Program-made: the position numbers and the translations under genes
The notes under the pieces: model-generated
What the model was told of the DNA's origin: nothing
Databases searched by the model: none
The model's input: only the letters and a program-made list of their open reading frames with translations
Shown here: one piece after another, positions 36,636-43,257 of the stretch
Layout: each line of letters starts with the position of its first letter
How positions within the stretch are numbered: position 1 is the stretch's first letter
Assembly (NCBI GenBank): GCA_943369525.1
Contig: CALRNL020000003.1
Coordinates: forward strand, 1 to 64,000
Direction: 5' to 3'
From: BAIKAL-G1 sp943369525
Lineage (GTDB): Bacteria; Cyanobacteriota; Cyanobacteriia; PCC-6307; Cyanobiaceae
Length of the DNA: 64,000 nt

Positions 36636-37940
36636 ATGACCATCGGCATCGGCTTGTTGGGACTGGGCACGGTGGGGGCCGGCGTTGCCGCCATCCTGGC
36701 CACCCCCCAGGGGCGCCATCCCCTGGTGGCCGACCTGGAACTCAGACGGGTGGCCGTGCGCGATCTCGCCCGCCCCCGGCCCGTGGCGCTCGCCGAAGAC
36801 TTGCTCAGCACCGATCCCGAAGCCGTGGTCGATGACCCGGCCGTGGAGATTGTGGTGGAGGTGATGGGCGGCCTGGAGCCGGCCCGCTCCCTGATCCTGC
36901 GGGCGATCGCCGCCGGCAAGCCGGTGGTCACCGCCAACAAGGCCGTGATCGCCCGCTATGGCGATGAGATCGCCGCCGCCGCCAAGGCCCAGGGGGTGTA
37001 TGTGTTGATCGAGGCGGCCGTGGGTGGCGGCATCCCGATCATTGAACCCCTGAAGCAATCCCTGGGGGGCAACCGCATCCAGCGGGTGAGCGGCATCATC
37101 AACGGCACCACCAACTACATCCTCAGTCGCATGGCCGATGAGGGGGCCGACTACGGCGCCGTGCTGGCCGATGCCCAACAGCTGGGCTACGCCGAGGCCG
37201 ACCCGGCGGCCGATGTGCAGGGCGGCGATGCGGCCGACAAGATTGCGATCCTGGCGGGCCTGGCCTACGGGGGACCGGTCGATCGGGCCGCCATTGCCAC
37301 CGAAGGCATCGACCGCTTGGAAGCCCGCGATGTGGACTACGCCGCCCGCCTGGGCTTTGTGGTGAAGCTGCTGGCCGTGGCGGAGCATGTCGGCCAGGGC
37401 GACGACGGCATGCAGCAGCTCGACGTGCGCGTCCATCCCACCCTGCTGCCCAAGCACCACCCCCTGGCCGGCGTCCATGGGGTGAACAACGCGATCCTGG
37501 TGGAGGCTGACCCGGTCGGCCAGGTGATGTTCTTCGGCCCCGGCGCCGGGGCGGGTCCCACGGCCTCGGCCGTGGTGGCGGACATCCTCAACATCGCCGG
37601 CATCCGCCAGGTGGGGGGCGCCTCGGCCGGGCTCGATCCCCTGCTGGCGGCCAGCAGCTGGAACCGCTGCCGTTTGGTGGATGGCCTTGAGAGCCACCAC
37701 CGCAACTACCTGCGCCTGCTCACCCGCGATGAGGCCGGCGTAATCGGCCAGATCGGCAGCTGCTTCGGCGCCGCTGGCGTGTCGATCCAGTCGATCGTGC
37801 AATACGAAACTGACGCCCCCGGCGCCGAGATCGTGGTGATCACCCACCAGGTGCAGGAAGCCCGCTTCCGCGGCGCCCTGGCGGCGATCACGGCCCTTGA
37901 TGCGGTGGAAACGGTGGCGGCCTGCCTGCGGACGCTTTAG
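36636..37940 (+). CDS. hom: Homoserine dehydrogenase
   Basis: The enzyme reduces aspartate semialdehyde to homoserine, the branch point to methionine, threonine and isoleucine. The 434-residue monofunctional form has the Rossmann motif GLLGLGTVGAGV, ANKAVIA, the catalytic core VSGIINGTTNYIL and YAEADPAADVQGGDAADKI, and a C-terminal ACT domain (YLRLLTRDEAGVIGQIGSCF onward) that usually mediates threonine feedback inhibition. ATG 36636 follows a short spacer after sufE. A heptad repeat and a minus-strand terminator occupy the gap behind it. Confidence 0.95.
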   Translation: MTIGIGLLGLGTVGAGVAAILATPQGRHPLVADLELRRVAVRDLARPRPVALAEDLLSTDPEAVVDDPAVEIVVEVMGGLEPARSLILRAIAAGKPVVTANKAVIARYGDEIAAAAKAQGVYVLIEAAVGGGIPIIEPLKQSLGGNRIQRVSGIINGTTNYILSRMADEGADYGAVLADAQQLGYAEADPAADVQGGDAADKIAILAGLAYGGPVDRAAIATEGIDRLEARDVDYAARLGFVVKLLAVAEHVGQGDDGMQQLDVRVHPTLLPKHHPLAGVHGVNNAILVEADPVGQVMFFGPGAGAGPTASAVVADILNIAGIRQVGGASAGLDPLLAASSWNRCRLVDGLESHHRNYLRLLTRDEAGVIGQIGSCFGAAGVSIQSIVQYETDAPGAEIVVITHQVQEARFRGALAAITALDAVETVAACLRTL

Positions 37941-37995
37941 GTGACGGTCGGGTTCAGCTTGACCACGATCAAGCCAATCCCCAATCCCCAACCAG

Positions 37996-38037
37996 CGGTC
38001 AGCCGTCAGCCGTCAGTGGTCAGCGGTCAGTGGTCAG
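37996..38037. repeat. Six-copy heptanucleotide tandem repeat
   Basis: Six consecutive 7-mers of the form [CT][CG]GTCAG fill these 42 bases (CGGTCAG, CCGTCAG, CCGTCAG, TGGTCAG, CGGTCAG, TGGTCAG). Short tandemly repeated heptamers are a known intergenic feature of cyanobacterial genomes. It lies between the 3' ends of hom and the leftward PEP-CTERM-like gene. Confidence 0.85.
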
Positions 38038-38043
38038 TGGCCC

Positions 38044-38070
38044 ACAAAAAGCCCCACCGATCGGTGGGGC
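38044..38070 (-). terminator. Intrinsic terminator for the leftward PEP-CTERM-like gene
   Basis: The 20-base palindrome GCCCCACCGATCGGTGGGGC at 38051-38070 is followed, in the minus-strand direction, by TTTTTGTGGG. It lies 60 bases beyond the stop of the gene at 38130-38858. Read rightward it has no T-run, so it serves the minus strand. Confidence 0.82.
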
Positions 38071-38129
38071 GGCAGAAGCAGGTCGGGGGGCGACCGCTTG
38101 GGGATCCAGCCTGGGGTCGCAGCTTCTGC

Positions 38130-38858
38130 TTAGGTCACGCCGTTGGCCACGGCCATCACCCGGCTGCGCAGGCGCCGGCTCCAGCCGAAGGCTGCCGCGG
38201 CGCCCAGCAGGGGCAGGGGGCCCGGTACCTCCGACGCCTGGGTGAAGGTGTCTTTGACGTTGGTCAGCACATCGCTCTGGGCCACGGACCAGGTGTCCCG
38301 CACTGAGAGGAAGGTGACCCCTGCCAGGGGAATTGGGCCCACCTGGCCGCCATTGATCGAGTTGAGAAGGGGGCCGCTGCGAATCTCCTTGATCACCGAG
38401 GTGACACCAGGGGAGGTGGGGTTGACAGCCACCGTGCTATCTAATTGAACCGTGTTAAAGACCCAGCCCGGTTGGGTGACCTGGACGCCGTAATCAAAGA
38501 AGCCCGTTTGGGGGCCCACGACTGAGGGAGAGAAGTTGATATCGGTGCTGAACAGGTCATCGGTATAGCCGGGGGTTGGATCAACCTCCACCCACTCGAA
38601 GTTGATATTGCCGGTATTGCCACCAAAGTCAAAGCCATTCACCGTGAACTTCTTGTCGGCGCAGCTCACCGTGTCGCCCACACCGATGGCACTGAAAGCG
38701 AGATTGACAAAGCCCCCAGGTCCCGCTGTGCTCCTGGGAACGCAGCTGTAATTGTTGGCGGCCTGGGCCCCGCCTGCGGCGAGGAGGGAGCCAGCGCTTG
38801 CTAGCACCACGGCGGCACCGAGTAGGGCCTTGGGCCAAGCCGATGGCCAGCGGCCCAT
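38130..38858 (-). CDS. Exported protein with PEP-CTERM-like tail, paralog 1
   Basis: A 242-residue secreted protein: signal peptide KALLGAAVVLASAGSLLAAG ending AQA, a beta-rich body and a C-terminal sorting-type tail VPGPLPLLGAAAAFGWSRRL with an Arg-rich end. This tail matches the cyanobacterial PEP-CTERM style: a proline-rich motif, a short hydrophobic helix and a basic cluster, recognised by an exosortase-like enzyme that is not in the window. Body landmarks shared with the neighbouring gene are two cysteines (NYSCVP and VSCADKKFTVN), INFEWVEVDPTPGYTDDLFS, FFDYGVQV, VQLDSTVAVN and RDTWSVAQSDVLTNVKDTFTQ. ATG 38858 is chosen because GAGGA precedes it at good spacing; an upstream in-frame ATG at 38930 has none. 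Confidence 0.8.
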   Translation of the reverse strand: MGRWPSAWPKALLGAAVVLASAGSLLAAGGAQAANNYSCVPRSTAGPGGFVNLAFSAIGVGDTVSCADKKFTVNGFDFGGNTGNINFEWVEVDPTPGYTDDLFSTDINFSPSVVGPQTGFFDYGVQVTQPGWVFNTVQLDSTVAVNPTSPGVTSVIKEIRSGPLLNSINGGQVGPIPLAGVTFLSVRDTWSVAQSDVLTNVKDTFTQASEVPGPLPLLGAAAAFGWSRRLRSRVMAVANGVT

Positions 38859-39273
38859 CTTCTGTCCTCGCCCCTGGGGTTGGGGGCACTCACCCCCGCC
38901 GTAAGGGGAGTCGACTTGGGAAAGTGTCATTATGAAAAATGATTTAACGAATCTAATCTTAATCCGGTTAGGGTGGACTATTTGGCTGCATAGGCTTGCT
39001 GATTTGCCATGATGATGCCGCGCTGTTGCTGCGAGCTTGCTGGGAATGTGTCTCAAGAAATGCAAGTGCGCTGGCGTCCTGTTGGACCCTCGCAGGGGGT
39101 GATTCCCCTCCTTGGCGCGGGGGCTTGTCCCATCGGGAGGTAGCCAAGCCTCCGCCCCAGGCAGGGGCTTGCGGATTTTGGCTAGGCGCCCCTTGGCTAA
39201 GGAATGGAGGGCTGACTTTGGGGACCCAAGGGGTCAAGGCCCGGGCCTCCCCCCTGGTTGTTCAACGCAGCAT
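38859..39273 (-). promoter_or_regulatory. 415-bp gap with paralog 1 promoter region
   Basis: No gene is seen. On the minus strand CATAAT (38929-38934) could be a -10 element, giving a leader of about 65 bases. Upstream of it stand ACGAATC (38947-38953, plus-strand reading) and TGGCTGCAT (38983-38991), which recur at matching spacing in front of paralog 2. The remainder up to 39273 shows no terminator for paralog 2, so read-through from paralog 2 into paralog 1 is possible. Confidence 0.45.
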
Positions 39274-39999
39274 TCACGCCAAGCCTGTGCCCCTCACCCG
39301 GCGACGCAGTTTGCGACTCCAGCCGAAGGCCAGGCCGGCGCCCAGCAGGGGCAGGGGGGCGGGCACTAACTCTTGGGTATAGGTGTCCTTGATGTTGGTT
39401 AGTACATCGCGGGCGGTCACGTTCCAGGTATCGCGCACCGTGATTGGTGAGGGGGTTTGGAAGGGGATCGGCCCCACTTGGGCGCCATCGAGGGACACCA
39501 GGGTGGGGCCACCCGTGATCTGTTTGATTACGGACGTGGCACCAGGGGAGGTGGCATTGATCGCAACCGTGCTATCCAATTGCACCGAATCAAAGCGATA
39601 CTTGGGGTCGAGGATTTTCAGATTGTAGTCGAAGAAACCCGACTTTGCGCCCACAATGGATGGGGTGAAATTGATGTTGGCACTGAACAGATCATCGGCA
39701 AAGCCAGGCAATGGACTGATCTCCACCCATTCAAAATCAATGCTGCCGGGATTGCCGAAGTTGAAGCTATTGACGGTGAACTCCTTGTCGCCGCAGGTGA
39801 TCGTATCACCGGCCAAAATGGCGCTGAAGTTGATGCTGAAAATGCCGCCGGGGCCCGCCGGGATTTTGGGGGCACAGGCATAGGCGTTGGCGGCTTCGGC
39901 GGAGCCGGCTGAAAGCAGGCTGCCCGATCCCATCAGTAGGGCGCTGCCAAGCAGGAGTTTTGGAATGGAATCCCTCAGCTGTCTGGCCAGGCTTGGCAT
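39274..39999 (-). CDS. Exported protein with PEP-CTERM-like tail, paralog 2
   Basis: A 241-residue paralog of the neighbouring protein. The signal peptide is PKLLLGSALLMGSGSLLSAG ending AEA. The body has YACAPKIPAGPGG, TITCGDKEFTVNSFNF, SIDFEWVEISPLPGFADDLFS, GFFDYNLKI and RDTWNVTARDVLTNIKDTYT. The tail is VPAPLPLLGAGLAFGWSRKL followed by RRR. Both cysteines of paralog 1 are retained, suggesting a disulfide in the exported protein. ATG 39999 gives an N-terminus like its relatives; in-frame ATGs at 40074 and 40080 would add 25-27 Gly/Pro/Gln-rich residues. Identity with paralog 1 appears high, so this is a local tandem duplication. The biological role is not known. Confidence 0.8.
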   Translation of the reverse strand: MPSLARQLRDSIPKLLLGSALLMGSGSLLSAGSAEAANAYACAPKIPAGPGGIFSINFSAILAGDTITCGDKEFTVNSFNFGNPGSIDFEWVEISPLPGFADDLFSANINFTPSIVGAKSGFFDYNLKILDPKYRFDSVQLDSTVAINATSPGATSVIKQITGGPTLVSLDGAQVGPIPFQTPSPITVRDTWNVTARDVLTNIKDTYTQELVPAPLPLLGAGLAFGWSRKLRRRVRGTGLA

Positions 40000-40616
40000 G
40001 GCTGCGGGGATGCTAGGGGCGCCCCCGGCCGGGGGGCGCCCCTGCCCTGCTGCAGCCCCTTGAAAGGTAGACATTGCCATCGGGATTGAATTATCACGAA
40101 TCAGCTTAGTTGCCTGGATGGTTATTTTCTGGCTGCATTAAATCGCTCATGCGCTTTAGCGAGGGCCCGGATCTGCAGCAAGGTGTTTGCTAAGAAGATC
40201 TGTCTTTTTATGGGGTCTTGCTGGCGCCTGCTCGCGGTTACTCGCGGAAGTCCAGGTTCCTAGGAGCCCCAGCCCCAGCCTTGCATAGGCCTTTGCTGGC
40301 CATCCCAGCAAGCCGGCCTTGGCCAGCGCTGCGGATTGCTGCGATCCCTGGGATGGTGGCCAGGGTTGGCCACTAACTAGGGATTGATGGCGGTGGGCTT
40401 GATCGCATTGGCTTGATCGCGGTGGCTTGATCGCAGTGGTTTGATCGCAGCTGGAGGGGCCTGGACGGGCTTTGGCGGCCTAAGCGGGCTCGCGAAACGG
40501 TGACCGTGGGGAATGCGCTGCAGATTCACGGCGTACGCTGAGCGAAATAGGGATTGATTGCCGCATGTTAATTGTATTGGGGGCGCCTAGTCTTTTGACG
40601 CGATCTTCTTGACGCC
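40000..40616. promoter_or_regulatory. 617-bp divergent control region between paralogs 2 and 3
   Basis: No gene is recognised. On the left are GATAAT on the minus strand (40090-40095), ACGAATC (40096-40102) and TGGCTGCAT (40130-40138), the same boxes that precede paralog 1. In the middle, TTGCTGG-CCATC-CCAGCAA forms a hairpin (40293-40311). On the right is a tandem array of 14-bp units (40381-40451). The array lies 166 bases upstream of the rightward start, where it could serve as an operator for one or both directions. Confidence 0.5.
40381..40451. repeat. Tandem array of 14-bp units in a divergent promoter region
   Basis: Four units in register, 40396-40451: GGCTTGATCGCATT, GGCTTGATCGCGGT, GGCTTGATCGCAGT and GGTTTGATCGCAGC. 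A fifth, degenerate unit (GGATTGATGGCGGT) lies at 40381-40394 with one extra base between. The core TTGATCGC is constant in the four main units. The arrangement has no unique spacers, so it is not CRISPR; it looks like an iterated protein-binding site or a simple tandem repeat. Confidence 0.85.
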
Positions 40617-41372
40617 ATGAACTTCTCCTTTCTTCGCAACGTTGGCGCAAAGCCTGCACTTGCGCTCTGCTCCACCATTCCCAAGCTGCTTCTTGGTGCG
40701 GTGGTGGTTGGCGGGGCTGGCTCCCTTCTCTCTGCCGGCCCGGCCCAGGCGGCCATTGTGCCGGGCAATCTCTGCTGGTTTGGCGTTGCGGCCGGTCCCC
40801 TCGGGACTCCGCAATGCGCCACCTATGACCCGATCACCAGTCCTTTAGGGACCCAGTTCACGCTCCAAGACAAGCTCGTGAATCTGGGCGCCCTGACTTT
40901 CGGACCCAAGTCGGGCACCCTGGGCTTCCAGTGGACGCCCATCTCTCCCCCAGGGTTCGAGCAAGATCAATTCAGTCTTCAGCTCGATTTCAACCCCGAT
41001 AGCGAAGGGCCCTACAACGGTCAGTTCGACTACGAGATCTCTGTTCTGGATCCGAGCTATGAGTTCGCGACAGCTGAGCTAGATAGCATCGTTTCGGGTG
41101 TACCCGTTGGTACCACGGTGACCAAGAAAATCTTTGGTTTCGCCGACATTGTTTCCACCGATGGCAGCAATGAAACGGGTGTGCCGGTGAATGGAAAGCT
41201 GCTGAAAGTTCAAAACATCTGGGATGTCAAAGATGGATCCGTGCTTAACAGCTTCGGTGACACCTACACCCAAGATAAGGTTCCTGGCCCCCTGCCCCTG
41301 CTCGGCGCAGGCATCGCCTTCGGCTTCAGCCGCAAGCTGAGGCGCCGCATCAACGCCAGCGCCCAAGCCTGA
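40617..41372 (+). CDS. Exported protein with PEP-CTERM-like tail, paralog 3
   Basis: A 251-residue protein of the same family on the opposite strand. The signal peptide IPKLLLGAVVVGGAGSLLSAG ends AQA. The body contains NLCWFGVAAGPLGTPQCATY with two cysteines, LVNLGALTFGPKSGTLGFQW, QFDYEISVLDPSYEFATAEL and VQNIWDVKDGSVLNSFGDTY. The tail VPGPLPLLGAGIAFGFSRKL plus RRR is the clearest match of the four to the PEP-CTERM-like pattern. The body is more diverged than between paralogs 1 and 2, so the divergent pair is older. ATG 40617 has no strong ribosome binding site. A good terminator follows at 41448-41475. Confidence 0.82.
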   Translation: MNFSFLRNVGAKPALALCSTIPKLLLGAVVVGGAGSLLSAGPAQAAIVPGNLCWFGVAAGPLGTPQCATYDPITSPLGTQFTLQDKLVNLGALTFGPKSGTLGFQWTPISPPGFEQDQFSLQLDFNPDSEGPYNGQFDYEISVLDPSYEFATAELDSIVSGVPVGTTVTKKIFGFADIVSTDGSNETGVPVNGKLLKVQNIWDVKDGSVLNSFGDTYTQDKVPGPLPLLGAGIAFGFSRKLRRRINASAQA

Positions 41373-41747
41373 TCAGCTCCTGGCTGAATCGGCCTGGCGC
41401 CCCTTGGCGCTGACGCCATCCAGCCAGCTGGCCGTTTGCGGCTTCCAGGACCCCGCCCTTGGCCGGGTCCTTTTGCATGCAAGGCCATCCTTGCCTTGAG
41501 CCAACGGCGGCCTGCGCTCGCCTCGGCCAGGGGGCGACCCCAAGGCCGGGGCCGGCGAGCAGGGGCGCTGGCGTCGCGGTTCGAGCATGGCCGCCGGCAA
41601 CGGCTTGAAAGGGCTGCTCTGGCTGGGGCCTGCCGCAGGCTGTTGCAGATCAACCGCTGATGATTGGCGCAACAGCGATTGGTTGCTGTACTTGTTTTTC
41701 TTGAGGGCGAATAGCTTGTTATGGCAACTACCTAACCCCAAATTCCC
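41373..41747 (+). promoter_or_regulatory. 375-bp gap between paralogs 3 and 4
   Basis: No gene is recognised. It contains the terminator of paralog 3 and, after 41600, a more A+T-rich stretch with GCAACAGCGATTGGTTGCTG that would carry the paralog 4 promoter. Paralogs 3 and 4 are therefore probably separate transcripts. Confidence 0.4.
41448..41475 (+). terminator. Intrinsic terminator after paralog 3
   Basis: GGACCC pairs with GGGTCC; inside them, after a C-C mismatch, GCC pairs with GGC around CTT. TTTTG follows directly. It lies 76 bases after the paralog 3 stop. Confidence 0.7.
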
Positions 41748-42494
41748 ATGGCTAGCGCCTTCACGAATGCCCGATCGTTGTTGACGCAACGGCGCCCGTT
41801 TGGGCCTAATCGGCTGGCCCACCGCGCTTTGCAGGCCTGCCTTGTGGTCGGTTTCGGCAGCTGCCTGTCCGCTGGCGCCTCCCAGGCGGCCGTTTCGGGC
41901 ACCTGCTACTTCGATGCCTTTGGCGGCACCCTGCCGGGCACCAGTTGCACGGGCTATTCCGTTCAGCTCGATGACAAGCTCTTTACGGTTGTCACGGCTC
42001 CCACCTTTGGCATTGGCAAGGTTGCCTTTGAAACCAGCCCAGTTGTGAATCCAACTCTTTGGCAAACCTATATTGACTGGGAAGGTGCTGGCCTCCCGGG
42101 CCCAATCACTGGTATGTTCGAATACACGGCAGAGATTGATCCTACCAATACTTCTGTCTTCAAGTCGACCGGCCTCAGCACCGGTGGCAACTACATTCCT
42201 GGGCTGCCCAATTCCACGGTCACCTCGATCGTCAAGCAGGGCCTGACAAGCAGCGGACCGGTGATCGATACGGTGACGTCGATTGACGGTGCCGCAAATT
42301 ATTCCCAGCCGATTGGCGGCAAGCAGATCTTTGTGACCAACAGCTGGTCGATCGCCCCTGGAGACACCATGGACAATCTCAGCAATTACATCACCCAGGA
42401 AGCACCCGGACCCCTGCCAATCCTGGGTGTTTGCGCCGCCTTTGGCTACAGCCGCAAGCTGAGGAACCGGATCAAGTGCAGCGCCAAGGCCTGA
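41748..42494 (+). CDS. Exported protein with PEP-CTERM-like tail, paralog 4
   Basis: A 248-residue member of the same family. The signal peptide runs through ALQACLVVGFGSCLSAGASQA. The body has GTCYFDAFGGTLPGTSC with paired cysteines, VQLDDKLFTVVTAPTFGIGK, GMFEYTAEIDPTNTSVFKST and VTNSWSIAPGDTMDNLSNYI. The tail is APGPLPILGVCAAFGYSRKL, then RNRIKCSAKA. Cysteines inside the tail's hydrophobic stretch and end are unusual among the four. The ATG at 41748 lacks a clear Shine-Dalgarno sequence. A terminator follows at 42607-42634. Confidence 0.8.
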   Translation: MASAFTNARSLLTQRRPFGPNRLAHRALQACLVVGFGSCLSAGASQAAVSGTCYFDAFGGTLPGTSCTGYSVQLDDKLFTVVTAPTFGIGKVAFETSPVVNPTLWQTYIDWEGAGLPGPITGMFEYTAEIDPTNTSVFKSTGLSTGGNYIPGLPNSTVTSIVKQGLTSSGPVIDTVTSIDGAANYSQPIGGKQIFVTNSWSIAPGDTMDNLSNYITQEAPGPLPILGVCAAFGYSRKLRNRIKCSAKA

Positions 42495-42606
42495 ATCGGC
42501 TCTGGTGCCCTTGCTTGGTGTCACTCAGTAGGCCCGGGGCCCTTGGTCGGCCAAGGCCCCTGGCCTAGCCCGGCCCCATCAGCTGGCTGGCTGGCCCATC
42601 AGCCAA

Positions 42607-42634
42607 AGACTCGCCGGCGGGCGGGTCTTTTTTT
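42607..42634 (+). terminator. Intrinsic terminator after paralog 4
   Basis: AGACTCGCC pairs with GGCGGGTCT (one T-G wobble) around a GGCG loop, and the 3' arm runs into TTTTTTT. It lies 113 bases after the paralog 4 stop. Confidence 0.88.
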
Positions 42635-42705
42635 CATGGCAGGCTTTTTCATCGCAGCCCTTTTCTTCGCAGCGCTTTCCATCGCAGCGCTTTTGCATGG
42701 CAGGC
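42628..42705. repeat. Degenerate 15-bp tandem repeat
   Basis: Units in register include CTTTTTCATCGCAGC (42644), CCTTTTCTTCGCAGC (42659) and GCTTTCCATCGCAGC (42674), flanked by two related TTTTxCATGGCAGG units. It starts within the T-run of the paralog 4 terminator. Confidence 0.7.
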
Positions 42706-42895
42706 GTCCTGGCATTCGGACCGCCCTGGGGCAATATGGAAGCAAACCTGAAGGTTTTGGCGCGCGCCCCCTGCGCCCGCCCGGTCGGGATCCCCCCACC
42801 AGGGGCCAGTTTTGTATCACTACGAACAGGCGAATGGGCTTGGCGGCGAAATCCTTGGGGCGTGCTTGCTTGCCGAACTCCCATCCCCCCAAGCG

Positions 42896-43120
42896 ATGAC
42901 CCTCCATCAGGGTGACTGTGTTCACCTCACCAGTGATGAGCACCTGTATCAGGTGATCGGTGTTGACGACCACCAGAACCGTTGCTGGGTGCGCCGCTGG
43001 CCCATGGCCCGCCACGGCTCCCCCGTGTTTGAGATTTCCCTTCACCTGGTGGATGGCCTGCCGAACGCCGGCCCTTCCAGCCCCACCGTTTCGGTTGGGG
43101 CTCCCCGGAGCGAGGCCTAG
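42896..43120 (+). CDS. Conserved-looking small hypothetical protein
   Basis: A 74-residue protein starting MTLHQGDCVHLTSDEHLYQV. It is composed of short beta strands (VHLTSDEHLYQVIGVDD, CWVRRWPMARHGSPVFEISL), which suggests a small SH3-like barrel. Family memory is not firm; similar short proteins are annotated as hypothetical in picocyanobacteria. ATG 42896 is chosen because the upstream extension to 42812 is less ordered. A hairpin at 43175-43199 ends the unit. Confidence 0.6.
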   Translation: MTLHQGDCVHLTSDEHLYQVIGVDDHQNRCWVRRWPMARHGSPVFEISLHLVDGLPNAGPSSPTVSVGAPRSEA

Positions 43121-43174
43121 GGCCATCGAGGTCCCCCGGCCAGCTCCACGACGCCTAGCTCGGCCCAGCCCCTG

Positions 43175-43199
43175 CCCCGTCTGAACCAGGCGGGGTCTT
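43175..43199 (+). terminator. Probable terminator before the ABC transporter genes
   Basis: CCCCGTCTG pairs with CAGGCGGGG (one T-G wobble) around AAC, followed by TCTTG. The T-run is weak, so efficiency is doubtful. Confidence 0.5.
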
Positions 43200-43257
43200 G
43201 AATAGGACCCACTGACCAGGCTCCGCGCTGGACCGCCCTGACCATTCCCCCGTTCCG

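Larger units (their letters stand above)
42495..42895 (+). other. 401-bp gap with terminator and 15-bp repeats
   Basis: No gene is accepted here. It contains the paralog 4 terminator, then a short tandem repeat of about 15 bp (42628-42705). On the reverse strand this repeat would read as a Lys/Ala-rich peptide, but that frame has no ribosome binding site and its last codons overlap the terminator. The gene at 42896 follows. Confidence 0.5.

Noticed and set aside
40381..40451. Repeat array as a CRISPR
   Set aside because: Units are contiguous 14-mers with no spacers, no palindromic CRISPR-type repeat and no cas genes.
42599..43126. Minus-strand frame ending in a Lys/Ala-rich tail
   Set aside because: It overlaps the plus-strand gene at 42896-43120, has no ribosome binding site, and its last codons lie in the paralog 4 terminator. 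The tail is explained by the 15-bp repeat.
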